NCBI RefSeq assembly: GCF_000764305.2
Contig: NW_025931666.1
Coordinates: forward strand, 62,001-126,000
Length of the DNA: 64,000 bases
From: Hyalella azteca
Lineage: Eukaryota > Arthropoda > Malacostraca > Amphipoda > Hyalellidae
Reading direction: 5' to 3'
The notes under the pieces are model-generated. The model did not search any database and was not told the DNA's origin. It saw only the letters and a program-made list of their open reading frames with translations. Below are positions 25,480 to 37,235 of this stretch, piece by piece (the stretch's first letter is position 1; each line of letters begins with the position of its first letter). Position numbers and translations under genes: made by a program.

Positions 25480-26172
25480 TTCGTATGATAACCATATTCT
25501 ACTTCTACCGATAACCATATAGTCTACTGATAAGTATATTCTACTGATCACCATATTCTACCCATAACCATATAGTCTACTGAAAAGTATATTCTACTGA
25601 AAAGTATATTCTACTGATAACGATATTCTACTGATAATCATATTCTACCAATAAACATATTCAGCTAATTACCATATTCTACCGATAACCATATTCTACC
25701 GATAACCATATTCAGCTGATAACCATATTCTACCGATAACCATATATTGTGCAGATGACCATATTCTACCGATAACCATATTCAGCTGATAACCATATTC
25801 TACAGACAACCATAGTCTACTGATGACCATATTCTACCGATAACCATATTCAGCTGATAACCATATTCTACAGACAACCATAGTCTACTGATAACCATAT
25901 TCTACCGATAACCATATTCAGCTGATAACCATATTCTACAGACAACCATAGTCTACTGATAACCATATTCTACCGATAACCATAGTCTACTGATAACCAT
26001 ATTCTACTGATAACCATATTCCACCGATAACCATATTCTACTGATAACCATATTCTACTGATAACCATATTCTACCGATAACCATAGTCTACTGATAACC
26101 ATATTCTACCGATAACCATAGTCTACTGATAACCATATTCTACCGATAACCATATATTGTGCTGATAACCAT
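25480..26172. repeat. 17-bp minisatellite, about 40 copies
   Basis: The unit is GATAACCATATTCTACC, with variants CATAGTCTACT, CATATTCAGCT and CATATATTGTG. The variants recur in the same order (for example near 25790, 25855 and 25920), giving a higher-order repeat of about 65 bp. Confidence 0.93.
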
Positions 26173-27411
26173 ACTCATGATACTCTGCATGCCATATCAA
26201 GTGATCACGTTTACCTATGACACTGCAGACAGCACTCGACGATCTCCTGCAGGGAAAATAAAAATGACATCCTGCCTTGCCTAATTGGCGACGCGTCAAC
26301 ACAAGCGAGCTGATTCTTCACAGTTGATTTTGTGGTGTTGATTTTAGCTGATATTTGCCCGTTGAGTTTGCCATGCTTAACTTGGCTTGCATTGTCTCCC
26401 TTTCTCTTACTCGTCATTGCATTGTCTCCCTTTCTAGTAAAAAATGATGCCGTCCCTCATGAGTTGATAAGTTGAAAACGCTATGTGAGTTGAAAACTCA
26501 AGTCAAGTGAGTTGATCGCTTTGTTGCTGTCGATGTTTTAGTTATCATCAGAATCCAGTCAGCATGTTTACTTCATTGCAGGATTCTACATTACAATTGT
26601 GACTTGATATGTCACGATGTATCAAATATTGCATGCATGAAACACAATGCGAATGCTGGTATATTGTGGCGCAATATTGAAAGATCATCTTATTTCAAAT
26701 AAAGCATCAGATAATGTTTCAAATCGAAACATTACCTCATTAGGAAATAAATAATTGAAATAGTATCTGATTTCAAATAAAGAGCTGTACACGATCGCTG
26801 AAATTATAGTAACACTCTATGTTTAGTCGTCGGATGATCATGAAAGGCTTGGTGTCGTCGGCCGAGGCACACAGCTTCGGTGCACATGACACTCGCCATT
26901 AGGAAGTTACGTTCAATAAATATTTGATCTCGTGCGAGATGCGCGCGAAAGTTTTCCTAGTCACTCAGGACTTGCATTCCCGAAGCCGTCAATTACAGAA
27001 TTGCTCGGCAATCCTGCAATCCTGCGCAGTATTGACAAGCTGTCTATGAAACACTAGCAAATACAAGCAATTCTTATCGTCATCTCAGGATGCCATAAAT
27101 ATTTCCGTAAATTATCTCTGACATGCAAGTCATTTGGTAATATTTTTCTACTAAAGAAGAAAGAGTAGTTTGCAAAGGCGTAACTGTAATTAAAAAATGA
27201 ACATACTCTTAGTAATAGCTCGTCAAAAAAAATTGAGTAGCATAAACCCCTTGTAATTTCAGTGCGTGAAATTAGAAACCCGATCTGTAGAATTCATCAC
27301 AGTTTTCTCTGTCTGATGATGCAGGTTAGATAACAATTCCCAACGTCAAACGCCGGTTGAGTATTATTTTGATGTAGAAAAAGTATTTCGTGAATGATGT
27401 TGCCGACTATC
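26173..27411. other. No gene recognised
   Basis: Only short open frames. The 12-bp TTGCATTGTCTC motif is duplicated near 26390 and 26418. Nothing else recognised. Confidence 0.4.
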
Positions 27412-27560
27412 ATAAAAAATATAGTTCAGTACTCACCGTATAGTGAGTGACAGAGAGCGCATTTTCTCGTCAACGAAAACGTGAAGTCACGGACAGACAG
27501 ACTGACATGACGAGCACAATATAGGGCATTTTTTCCATAAATGAAAAAATTTGCTAAAAA
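27412..27560 (-). repeat. Short fold-back dispersed repeat, copy 4
   Basis: Inverted copy. It runs from ATAAAAAATATAGTTCAGTA through GACAGAGAGCGCATTTTCTC, GTCAACGAAAACGTGAAGTC and ACGGACAGACAGACTG, to CATTTTTTCCATAAATGAAA and TTTGCTAAAAA. The end palindrome is interrupted (ACTCACCGTATAGTGAGT). Confidence 0.88.
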
Positions 27561-28384
27561 TTTATTATGGAGACTTCATGAAGAAAATATGCAATCATAC
27601 ACGTTATTTTCATCCTTACATTAATCAATGAAATTTCATGAGATAAATACCGGTCGGCTTGTAACTACTGATAAGCATAGCGTGACAAAAAAAAAACATT
27701 TTATTCACAAAATTGTTAAAAAAAATTGTCACATTTTTTCAAATTTTTGTTTAAATTTTTTTTTATTAAAACAAAATTCCAAAATTTCCTTTATCTTTGG
27801 TTATTAGATAATAATTTGTTACGTCAGAAAAAGACTGAAATTCGTGGTTGAAAATAATCGCATTAGGCGCTTTAAAGCAGCAAGAAAAAATACTATACTA
27901 TTGTAAGGGATTGCAATGGGACTCTTGAAATTTATTTTTAGTGTTTTGATTCACCTTTGACGTGACCTCATTTACTCACGTTTAGATGCGCTTTGTATTT
28001 CGTCATTGTATGGGCATCCCACCAGAGGAGCTAGTGCGTGTAGGTATTATGTCTAGTTATTCATGTGATAATCAGGTAAACATATATCCAGTAGTTTATA
28101 CAGGTGACTTTGAATATCATTACTTGTATTAATCTGTTCCTTATTTTTGCCAAGTTTGCATTATATTCTGATTTGTTGTGTCCATAATTTGTTTATTCGT
28201 GCATTTTCAGAAAGGCTCCGAAACCTGAGACCGGAGTTAGAAGAAGTGCTAAGGAAATACACGGTTTATTCATTTGTATTCTCATATCCGTCATCTGTTT
28301 AGTATTAAAGTTATTTATTAAAAGTTTGGGGAAACCAGAATTTGTTTGCTTATTTATTGACTAGTCCCCAACACTATCAGGGCA
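27561..28384. other. AT-rich stretch, no gene recognised
   Basis: Long A and T runs at 27680-27780. Nothing else recognised. Confidence 0.45.
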
Positions 28385-28690
28385 ACATAATTATAATTCG
28401 GAGTGATAAAATAGTATAATATCAGAGGGTGAAAATATTATAGTATCAGAAGATAAATAATTCAAATAATAATAATTCAGACGAGCAAAATATTATAATC
28501 ACAGGGTGAAAACTATAGTATCAAAGAGTGAAAATAATATAATATAGGAGGGACAAAATTACAATTCAGAGGATCAAAATACTATAATATCAGAGGATGA
28601 AAACTATTGTATCAAAAGACGATAACAATAAAGTATCAGAGGGACAAAATACTATAATATTTTAGAGACAAAATACAATAATAGCCACCC
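28385..28690. repeat. Degenerate ~22-33-bp AT-rich tandem repeat
   Basis: About ten imperfect copies around a consensus like GACAAAATACTATAATATCA plus GAGG, with variable spacing. An older array than the others. Confidence 0.75.
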
Positions 28691-28799
28691 AACGCAGGTC
28701 TCGACTGTGCCGGCAATAAGACGCCTGTCTGTCAGGTCCAAATCTGATCTCTGACTTCTACTAAGTTTTTTTTTTTTTTGGCGGAAGATTGAGCCCCGG

Positions 28800-29110
28800 C
28801 AATGTAGCAAAATTGCATTGATTCACGAATCTCAACTCGAAACAAATCGCCTAACGGCAGGAATATTGAAACGTTATGAAATCGTGTGAGATATGAACGA
28901 AACTTAACGCAATCTGTTTCGCATAATAAAAGGAATGTGAAAAAGTGAAGAAATAGTGAGTAAATTGAACGAAATTCAACGTAATTGATATGGCATAACG
29001 GCAGGAACAATGCAAAGTGAAGAAATAGTGAAAATATGAATGAAACTCAACGCAATTTCTATCACATGACGGCAGGAATATTGAAACGTGATGCAATAGT
29101 TAGTGTAGTG
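28800..29110. repeat. ~75-100-bp degenerate tandem repeat
   Basis: About four copies with ATGAACGAAACTCAACGCAA, then ACGGCAGGAATATTGAAACG. A stray partial copy lies at about 29385-29440. It makes short overlapping minus-strand frames that I do not consider genes. Confidence 0.75.
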
Positions 29111-29605
29111 CTTCATTTGGGTTCTCCACATCAGCTTTGGCACATCCATAAGAGATCGATCACGCACTCCCACATAATAGTTTATTACAGCAGCAGCAGT
29201 CAGTATGTACAAATAAGATATCGATCAGAAGGAGACTTCCGACGAGGATGAGAGCGTAAAGTCAACAACCCTTAATACCAAAAAATAACTCGTCCCCAGT
29301 AAGTTCCAGGCCGCAATAAAGTTACTACCGTAATGTCGGGATACCCGCTATTCTGTCATAAAAAATTCCTTATAGTGAGTATCAGAGTGAGTATGAACGA
29401 AACTCAAATTAATCTTCATCGGATATTAGCAGGAATATAAAAAATATATTGTAGGCCATATTGATCCTAGGGTCAGATTATTGGCAGTTATTTGATTATG
29501 TGGTCAAGTTATTGAATATATTATTATTTCAGGGTAAAATTATTGATAATTATTCCATTGAATTTTAGACCTGCTGATCAAGTTTATTTAGCTTCTTTTA
29601 GTATT

Positions 29606-29633
29606 ATGACACACTAAGTTCTTAGTGTGTCAT
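29606..29633. repeat. 28-bp inverted repeat with extra half copy
   Basis: ATGACACACTAAG, a TT loop, then its exact reverse complement CTTAGTGTGTCAT. GACACACTAAG follows again at 29634-29644, so two alternative hairpins are possible. Confidence 0.9.
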
Positions 29634-30601
29634 GACACACTAAGAATGACATACAATTTTAGTATTATGACACTAAATTCTACTGATTATTCGGAATTCT
29701 GATTCAATGACAAATCTTAACCATTCATAAGCTAAATTTTCCAATAAATTTCACTTCTTTTTCTTTTCGGGAGAGATCGATAATGTAAACCTGCATCTGA
29801 CGATGACTTAAAATAGGTATCAATTAAACACCTAAAAACACGCACAAATTGAAAATTTGTAATGGAAACCTTATATTTAATATATTAAATGATATGACAA
29901 TCTAGTCGACTTACTTGAGTTTTTTCGAACCTAAATACGTCGTCCTACAAAACTATTATCCTAAAAAAAGTCCCTGTCCACTATTACCCTGAAAATTTCC
30001 CTATCAACTATCTCCCTAAATATTTCCCTGTCAATTATTACCCTGAAAATCCCGAAATCTGCTTTCCACATCTCGTGTGAATCCGAAAGTAATCTATATT
30101 TAAATTTTTTCATTGAATTTCGCAAGCATAAATTTTTTAGCTCCAACCACCATGGATATGCGATCAAGTCAAAAGAAAAGATTCATGAAATATTTTTTCG
30201 TTTTTTATTTTTAATTTATTTATTTTAATTTTTAATTTATTTTTCGACTGCTGGATCACTGTAAATGTGGAAACATTCCACACTGATAACATTACGAATG
30301 TAAATATATTACGGGAAACCATCCAGAAAAAAATATCGCTTCATAATGTCTATTTAATTTATTAAAAAAATAAATGTTTTGCGAGAAACTCCGCAACTTT
30401 CTTCAGAAGCTAGGCTCAGCATAAATGCGAGTCATGAACAGCATAAACATTGCGCATACCTTAAATGTCTTTCAAGTCGAACATATATAGCAGGGATTTT
30501 TTTCTTCGTTTATTCAAGCAATCTTGATGTAGTAGCCTAGAAAAGTTTGTAATCCGCATCTGCCTCGCTGATCTAAATTTAATTAAGATGGAGACGTAAT
30601 T

Positions 30602-30638
30602 AATTGATAACACATGCTATTTGCATGTGTTATCAATT
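30602..30638. repeat. 37-bp hairpin with 16-bp perfect arms
   Basis: AATTGATAACACATGC, loop TATTT, then GCATGTGTTATCAATT. A partial third arm, TTGTTATCAACACATG, follows directly. It is too short for a typical pre-miRNA. Confidence 0.9.
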
Positions 30639-33600
30639 GTTATCAACACATGTTGGAGGCAGCATCGCCTTTGGATGAAAGATTTTTGAATGAATTAAAT
30701 TGTTAGAAAACAAAGTAAATGCAATAAATCAATAGATATTGCTGCTGATAATTTTAGTTGTGAAATAATTCATTTACCACGTGATTAATTTTAAATTCAC
30801 TATGGGTGTGTATTTTAATTCATTTATAATAGGGGCTTCATTTACAATAAAATTACTCATAAACCGTAAGTTAATGCTAATATTTTCTTCAAATTCCTTC
30901 GAACCGGAAATGTATGCAGGTTGTAAATGAAATAACCGATATGTTTCAGAAGTTATTTGATAGATCCGACGTTTAATACATTGATGAACAGGTTTCAAAT
31001 TTCATGAAAGGATACACACCAATTATCTACAGGAGCATGAAGGCTAAAATAAAGATATCAACACATTAAGTGCACTCCTTGCAAGAGCAAAACACATCAA
31101 ATAACCCTGAATTACAAAAAATCATTCACTTTATTGACACCTAAAGGAATCAAGAAACGTTTATTTTTTATTTTAGGTTATTACTAAAAATGCTATGCAA
31201 TTAATCTACGATATGTAGCGACTGAGCACAATTATTAATTCTATCACCCTCCTTCCTTCTTAAGTTGTTCCTTCTAAGTCGTTTATTGATGCTTCGTAGG
31301 TGCAAATGTAGAGGATTTGATGTGCAAATTAATCAATAAACCAACCCGTAAACAATGAAAATCAGCAAAGATAATATTGCCATAAGTGGGACTTATGAAA
31401 AATAATATTTGTTACATAGTAATTAATTGCGTGAATGTTTAGTCGCGCTGGAATGGTAAATCGGATTTTTACACGGATAAATAGATGAGTGTCGCGTCAC
31501 AGTTTTCCGTTCCTATTGTTTAATATGCATTCTAAATATATTCATTCACATATCATTGCAGGAGTATAAATTTCTAAGAATGGGCCATAAGAAATATAAT
31601 TTCCTAATACAATTTCAATGATAAAATACAAGTCAAGTGATGAAATTTTAATATGAAAAGCAATAGAATTAAGAGGAGATTTTGAGTTTCAATATTTAAA
31701 CCATTCAAAAAACCATTTTCGTCCAAAATATGTACTTGTCGTTAAAACCTGAATAAACCATTGACATAAAGCTAATCTAGAGCTGAGTTTGGAGATAATT
31801 ATACTGCAATTATCTTTTTCAAATAAAACGGAACATCTGATTTTGCATTTAAAGCCATGCAATAACAGTTTTAAGTCAAATTCCCGTCCACAACTCACGT
31901 CGTTTTGTTAACTCACCGAACCTTAACTCACTGAACCTTAACTTCGCCTCTCAAAATAAAAACTCTTGACTCATTTTCGGAGGTTACTTATAGCGAAACT
32001 CATGGAATGAACCACCAGTTGTCGTGGTCGGCTTCAAGTATTATTAACGGAACATCGTTCAGGAAAACAATAACGTTCAACCATGTATAGACGTCAATAA
32101 AAGTAAACAGCTTTCCGAAAGAAGCAATCTCTCGTTCGTTCATTGATGTTGTAATTGCATTGTACCTCTCACTTGAAATAATTATTCATCCATTCGTACA
32201 TAAAAATATGCATTGTATCTCATGTTTCATTTCACATTGTTAAGATGAATTCAATTAGCATTCGCATTACTGAACGTATTTTTGAAGAGGACTTAGTTTT
32301 AGCCAATTTAGTGTAATCATATAGTATTCCTATATATTTAGAACCGTCTTTATTCAAATTCTGATAAAATCAGAAATTTTGAAAACAATCTCTGATTTCG
32401 GATCAATGAAAATTTTAGCTTGAAGTTTGTTAAATACACTCAGGAAAACTGAAAGAAGAAGAATTTTCGGCGATTATCTGGGATCTGGGGGGCAAAAAAC
32501 CACCGCCTTGCCTTCCCTTGTGGTTTACGCTCAAGTCGAATACAATTTTTGGTAACAAAAGATAAAACAGTTGCCCTGTCTAATTGTTACAGGTTATCAA
32601 CTCAATCATTAAAAATTCTTTCATGTATCAACTTTCTGTCACTTAAACCATACCCAATAATTTTTCCTTCACCCTCACCCTGGATGGGGTTTGTATTCAA
32701 CCTGATGAACTGTCATCATTTCCAGCTGCCCTCATACAGTGTGGCGTATAACATAAGGCCATGAGGGTGAATATGTGAGGAATGAAGAGCCGAGGGTCCA
32801 AGAGTTTGACCGGACCAGAATGGGGGAATGGAGTGACACAGGGGAAGAATTGAGGGGAGAGAGGAGAGGGGAAAAGGAGAGGGGGAAAGGAGTGATATAA
32901 TTGATCAAAGAACAGAAGGTTGGGAAGGAGCGACCTCTCCGAGACGTTATCTTTCCGCGCCAGCGCTCGCAAGTCACGGCGATGTCTCGCGCGTCATTCG
33001 CGGTCGCGTCACCCACGCGCGCCCCTCAAGCAGACCTGCACTTGCTTGCGTTACTTGAGCACTTTACAATCACTGATAATAATAGCGTTGAAAATTATCG
33101 TTTGTGTGGTGCGTACAAACTTATCTTCAAGTTTGATTCTCTCGACCTATTTTTTCTAGATCGAATACTGAGAAGTATGCTATTTTCGAACATGTTTTCA
33201 CAACATTTGTTGCTGATTATTGAGTTCAACTGCCCTCAGTTATTTATTATAAACAACTTTAAAAATTCGATTTACATGATTCCTGCTTGTGATTACCTTT
33301 GGATTAATGTTGATGGAAAAACTTCAGATAGCCACGGGAAGAGATCAATCAGTTAGTACGTTTTTCAAATTGGGATTTAACCAAGTTATAAAGCTTATTT
33401 CTAGACCGTCGTTTAAGCAGATGTGCTCAGAAGGCAATGATATTAAAGATAGAGCGGGCGTTTGGTTGCAGCTTCATTTACTACAGTAAAGCGACTGGTG
33501 CGAGACTTACGTTTGAACAGCGAAACTTTAATACGTTTTATTTATACGCTATGGAGTTATGGCACGGCATGGTGAGTTATTCACTCACTTATTTCAAGTG

Positions 33601-34206
33601 TTGAGACATCGCAAAATACCGTGAAAAATCGTAAATTTAACGGACATTGTGAAAGGATCTGAGGGCAATCTGGTTGAGTAGCTTGCGTGTTCGGAGCGCC
33701 GTAAGTAGGCTTTGCCTCGGTCACTTAGGCTTCCTTCAAAGCCGGAATAGCAAATAGAATTGATTCTTTCTCGCGCTTCCTATGCTCGTTTTTGTGGACA
33801 CTTTTAAACTGAAATGATATAAATGTCATCTTACAATTAATTTACTGACGAATCTAACACACAAGTATGCGGAAACCGAAAAAAGTATATCAATTTCGTT
33901 GGAGACTTCCAATTTACTTTTTAACTGAACAATTTCGATTTCTTCAATTTTCCCACATCTTTAACCCTGGCGAGAAAATTTAAGTAATTCCACTTAAACC
34001 AGAAAAACATTCATTCATAAATGCGAAAAATTAAAATCTGTAACACAATAAGGAAGAGAAACAGATTCTAGTGAATGAATAATGAATAGTAAAAAAATGT
34101 GACGAATTCAGGTCTATCGGGAATGGAAAACTTCGTCAAATAGGGCATCACAACTCGTTCAAATCTCAGCAACTCGAAAAATAAAATAAATAAACAGGAA
34201 ATAACG

Positions 34207-34492
34207 TTGCCGAGTCTCACTCATCACAACTCTCGCCGAGTCTCACTCATCACAACTCTCGCCGAGTCTCACTCATCACAACTCTTGCCCAGTCTCACTC
34301 ATTACAAATCTCGCCGAGTCTCACTCATCACAACTCTCGCCGAGTCGCCCTCATCACAACTCTCGCCGAGTCTCACTCATCACAACTCTCGCCGAGGTTC
34401 ACTCATCACAACTCTTGCCCAGGCTCACTCATCACAACTCTTGCCCAGTCTCACTCATCACAACTCTCGCCGAGTCTCACTCATCACAAATA
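34207..34492. repeat. 26-bp minisatellite, about 11 copies
   Basis: The unit is TCTCACTCATCACAACTCTC followed by GCCGAG. The variant TTGCCCAG is interspersed. The open frame across it is an artefact of the period. Confidence 0.93.
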
Positions 34493-35972
34493 AACTGCCA
34501 CCGAATTTCCCAGGGCGAACAAAGCTGTTCTATGCTCCGGCACGCGTCGCTGCTGGTCCTCCTGACATTTCTACGTCGTCTTGCAAGTTAGTGATGTCCC
34601 TCAGGCAAATGACGTGAAAGTAACGTTGATTATGAGTTTATTTAATTAAAAAACGTTGATGACACCGTTGACAACGAAGTTATTTTTTCCAAATGCTGAT
34701 ACTGACGTTGACTAAGAGTTGATTTCCTTGCAGAAACGACTAATCAACGTTACTTTAACATCAGATGCCTGGAGGCTGGTCGATACTCAAAATATACTTT
34801 TTCTTCGTAAATATATTATATTTAGTGACAACTTAGTGTAAAGTGTGCAAATTAGAAGTAAATCCTACAGCTGCATGTATCATACACGAAAATTGGATGA
34901 GACGAACTTCACCTGGATTGTATTAGCAGTTATTTTTTCAATACACTGGAAACATATATCAATTCAAATTAAATTTTGAGTAACTATCACGATTTCAAAA
35001 TAAGATTGTAAACAGGTATTTCAGAAATGTGAGTTTTAAAGTTTTAATTTGAGGTTCTTGAACTTTGAAATTAGGTAATTATTTCAAATACTTGGGAAGC
35101 TGATTTAGAACGCGAATATTAAAATCTCACGTATTATCAATCTCGAAGCCCGCGCTGTTAACCTGCTTTATACTACTCTATATTTCATCAATATGATATT
35201 ATACCTCCAACTGAACCAGTTCACTTCGGACACTTAACTTGCTCTTTTCATAAATTAAATGAATAAATTAAATAAATACGTTGTGGACACCTAGTGATAT
35301 GCAAAATCCTATTTTTACAATTTCAGGTTTCAGAAATTAGGGAGACTTGCTAATATTTCAATTAGACGATGCAATAAATATGACTTAATCAAAATTTGCT
35401 TTCCTCAAGCAACACCGACTTCCAAAGGTCATTAATGTCGATTTAATCGGCTACTTTTTCGTTCCAGCACTCATAAGCATGGAAATATCGCTCTTTGCCT
35501 AAATTTTCAACAACATAAAATAGAAAAAGAATCACATTTACGTAAAAATAAAAAATGGATATTAATTGTCATACGTGCGCTCTCTCAGATTAATCCTTCT
35601 GCTGTACTCAATTGGCTTCTCCTGGATATAGTTTATATAGTGTATTTACATAGCTATCTATAGTTATATAGATAGTTTCCACTTTACTATGCTAAAACCT
35701 TTACAGTTGTTCACTATGTGTATAGATATCAGTTCCAGGGTAAAATGTATTACATTAAACAGGGATACGACACTAAATCCAATCAAAACTATAGAAATTT
35801 CATTGTTGACGCTCATTGGCTGTACTCTGCTCGGCCAATGAGGGATCAGCAGTAATCGACAATCTGTAATTCGGAAGGAAGCTGACTTGGTGAAAAGCGA
35901 CCTACGAGAAGAAACTTTTATGGAACATATTCTTCAATTCATTTGCGATAAAACAAACTCCTCAATACGTAA
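34493..35972. other. AT-rich stretch, no gene recognised
   Basis: Nothing recognised except TATATAGATA-type short repeats near 35640-35670. If the frame at 35973-36410 is the last exon of the DIP gene, its 3' UTR would lie here on the minus strand. Confidence 0.4.
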
Positions 35973-36410
35973 TTATAACATGATTATTTTTGATACATTA
36001 TGATGGAAACCAACAACACATAAACATATAAAATTGATCATGCCTATTTCATACTGAGTAAAAATGTCTGCATTCGGGGAGACAGCAGCGCCACTAAAAC
36101 CTAAGATGCCCGAGAAAATATTACTTCTGTCTCCGGCAGTTTTTCCTCCTCCTGTCTGGCTTCCACCTTCTAAGAAGCCATCTTCGCCCTGCCCTGGGGT
36201 GAGATTATTTTCTTTTTCCCCTCGTAAGATATGATGTTGGTCAAACGCCCCGTCGAGCATTTCGAAGTTCCCCTTCGTGGATTGTTTGAATTCCTCACGG
36301 CGTCGCAAGTCGCCGACAGAGTTCGTCGGAATCGCTGGCGTCACACGATTCGTGTCACGCGTTGTCGACCTTGGAAAAGAATTGACTGTTCTTTTACGTT
36401 GTTCAACAGT
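35973..36410 (-). CDS. Candidate C-terminal (stalk) exon of the DIP gene
   Basis: The frame is open for about 145 codons between stop codons, which is unusual in such AT-rich sequence. It lies on the same strand as the DIP exons and just downstream of Ig3. The predicted peptide is polar and low in complexity: a Thr/Arg-rich start (RSTTRDTNRVTPAIP), then a Gly-rich tract (EGGSQTGGGKTAGD), then GILGFSGAAV and a mildly hydrophobic end with INFICLCVVGF. DIP proteins follow Ig3 with a disordered linker and a hydrophobic tail for GPI attachment, so position and composition fit. The tail is not a classic GPI signal, no domain is recognisable and the acceptor is uncertain (TTCTTTTCCAAG on the minus strand is one possibility). 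It may instead be a chance open frame. Confidence 0.3.
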   Translation of the reverse strand, partial: TVEQRKRTVNSFPRSTTRDTNRVTPAIPTNSVGDLRRREEFKQSTKGNFEMLDGAFDQHHILRGEKENNLTPGQGEDGFLEGGSQTGGGKTAGDRSNIFSGILGFSGAAVSPNADIFTQYEIGMINFICLCVVGFHHNVSKIIML

Positions 36411-36549
36411 TTATGTCAATATTTTATGAATTTATGCACATTCAGGTTCATTATGGTAGCGGATATTGCCTTCACCACGAGTTGCGTACAGCTAAATAGT
36501 CGATCACGATAGAGCCAGATCGACGGCTGCCACTTACGAGTGTGTGGGC

Positions 36550-36702
36550 TGTGGATACGTCAATCTACTGCCACGTACCAAGGTGCAGATACGTCTATCT
36601 ACTGTCACGTACCAAGGTGCAGATACGTCTATCTACTGCCACGTACCAAGGTGCAGATACGTCTATCTACTGCCACGCACCAAGGTGCAGATACGTCTAT
36701 CT
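36550..36702. repeat. 34-bp minisatellite ending at an adapter
   Basis: Four to five copies of TACCAAGGTGCAGATACGTC followed by TATCTACTGCCACG. The array stops exactly at the synthetic adapter, so its true length is unknown. On the minus strand the unit contains TACGTGGCAGTAGATAGACG, and the truncated Ig3 exon on the other side of the adapter ends in CTACGT, so exon and array may really be contiguous. Confidence 0.88.
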
Positions 36703-36740
36703 CTGTCTCTTATACACATCTAGATGTGTATAAGAGACAG
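36703..36740. other. Nextera mate-pair junction adapter (artefact)
   Basis: CTGTCTCTTATACACATCT followed directly by its reverse complement AGATGTGTATAAGAGACAG. This is the 19-bp Tn5 mosaic end twice, head to head, exactly the junction adapter of Nextera mate-pair libraries. It is not biological DNA. Sequences on either side come from the two ends of a circularised fragment and need not be neighbours. Confidence 0.97.
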
Positions 36741-36890
36741 ACGTAGAGCCGTACGCTGGTGTCCGCCCTGCCCAGGGAGTTGGTGGCCACGCAGGAATAT
36801 TGGCCCGCGTCGGTCCAGTTGAAGGCGCGGATCACGAGCGTCAGAGAGCCGTTGTAGGCGCCCGTCGTCTCCTGCAGCGCGTATTTCTTC
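36741..36890 (-). CDS. DIP-gamma: DIP exon: second half of Ig domain 3 (truncated by adapter)
   Basis: The minus-strand acceptor TTTGTGACCCCAG precedes the exon. Its first G completes the glycine split at the end of the previous exon, so the phases match. The peptide starts KKYALQETTGAYNGSLTLVI and ends TNSLGRADTSVRLYV. It has the F-strand core D-A-G-Q-Y-S-C-V-A-T-N, whose Cys would pair with the Cys of the previous exon, and two N-glycosylation sequons (N-G-S and N-W-T). The match with my memory of DIP-gamma (KY..TE...Y.G...LVVRSF, TNSLGRAEGTLRLYE) is close. The exon runs straight into the adapter at 36740, so its real 3' end and splice donor are missing. Confidence 0.9.
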
Positions 36891-36904
36891 CTGGGGTCAC
36901 AAAT

Positions 36905-37235
36905 GAGGATAATTAATGAGGATAGTCGCGTGCAGCATCTTTGTTTCGATGTATATTTGACTACACCGTATGTAATAATTATTTAAATAGATAATTAATG
37001 AGAATAGTCGCGCGCACCATCTTTGTTTCGATGTATATTTGACTACACCGTATGTAATAATTATTCAAATGGATAATTAATGAGAATAGTCGCGCGCACC
37101 ATCTTTGTTTCGATGTAAATTTGACTACACCGTATGTAATAATTATTTAAATAGATAATTAATGAGAATAGTCGCGTGCAGTCTCTTTGTTTCGATGTAA
37201 ATTTGACGGTAACAACGTATATAATAATTATTCAA
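36905..37235. repeat. 82-bp minisatellite beside the Ig3 acceptor
   Basis: Four copies start near 36909, 36991, 37073 and 37155: ATAATTAATGAGAATAGTCG, CGCGCACCATCTTTGTTTCG, ATGTATATTTGACTACACCG, TATGTAATAATTATTCAAAT. It begins about 15 bases from the acceptor of the Ig3 second-half exon, inside the intron, so the branch-point region may lie in repeat DNA. Confidence 0.93.

Larger units (their letters stand above)
29111..34206. other. AT-rich stretch, no gene recognised
   Basis: Five kilobases with only short frames, plus two strong inverted repeats annotated separately. A frame of ~150 codons at 32901-33356 starts in a purine-rich tract and has no recognisable domain. It may be intergenic or a long intron. 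Confidence 0.45.

Noticed and set aside
32901..33356. 151-codon plus-strand frame
   Set aside because: Starts in a purine-rich simple tract and continues as AT-rich codons without any recognisable motif. Kept out for lack of support.
36703..36740. Tn5-type transposon end
   Set aside because: Two mosaic ends head to head with nothing between them and no transposase. It matches the Nextera junction adapter exactly.
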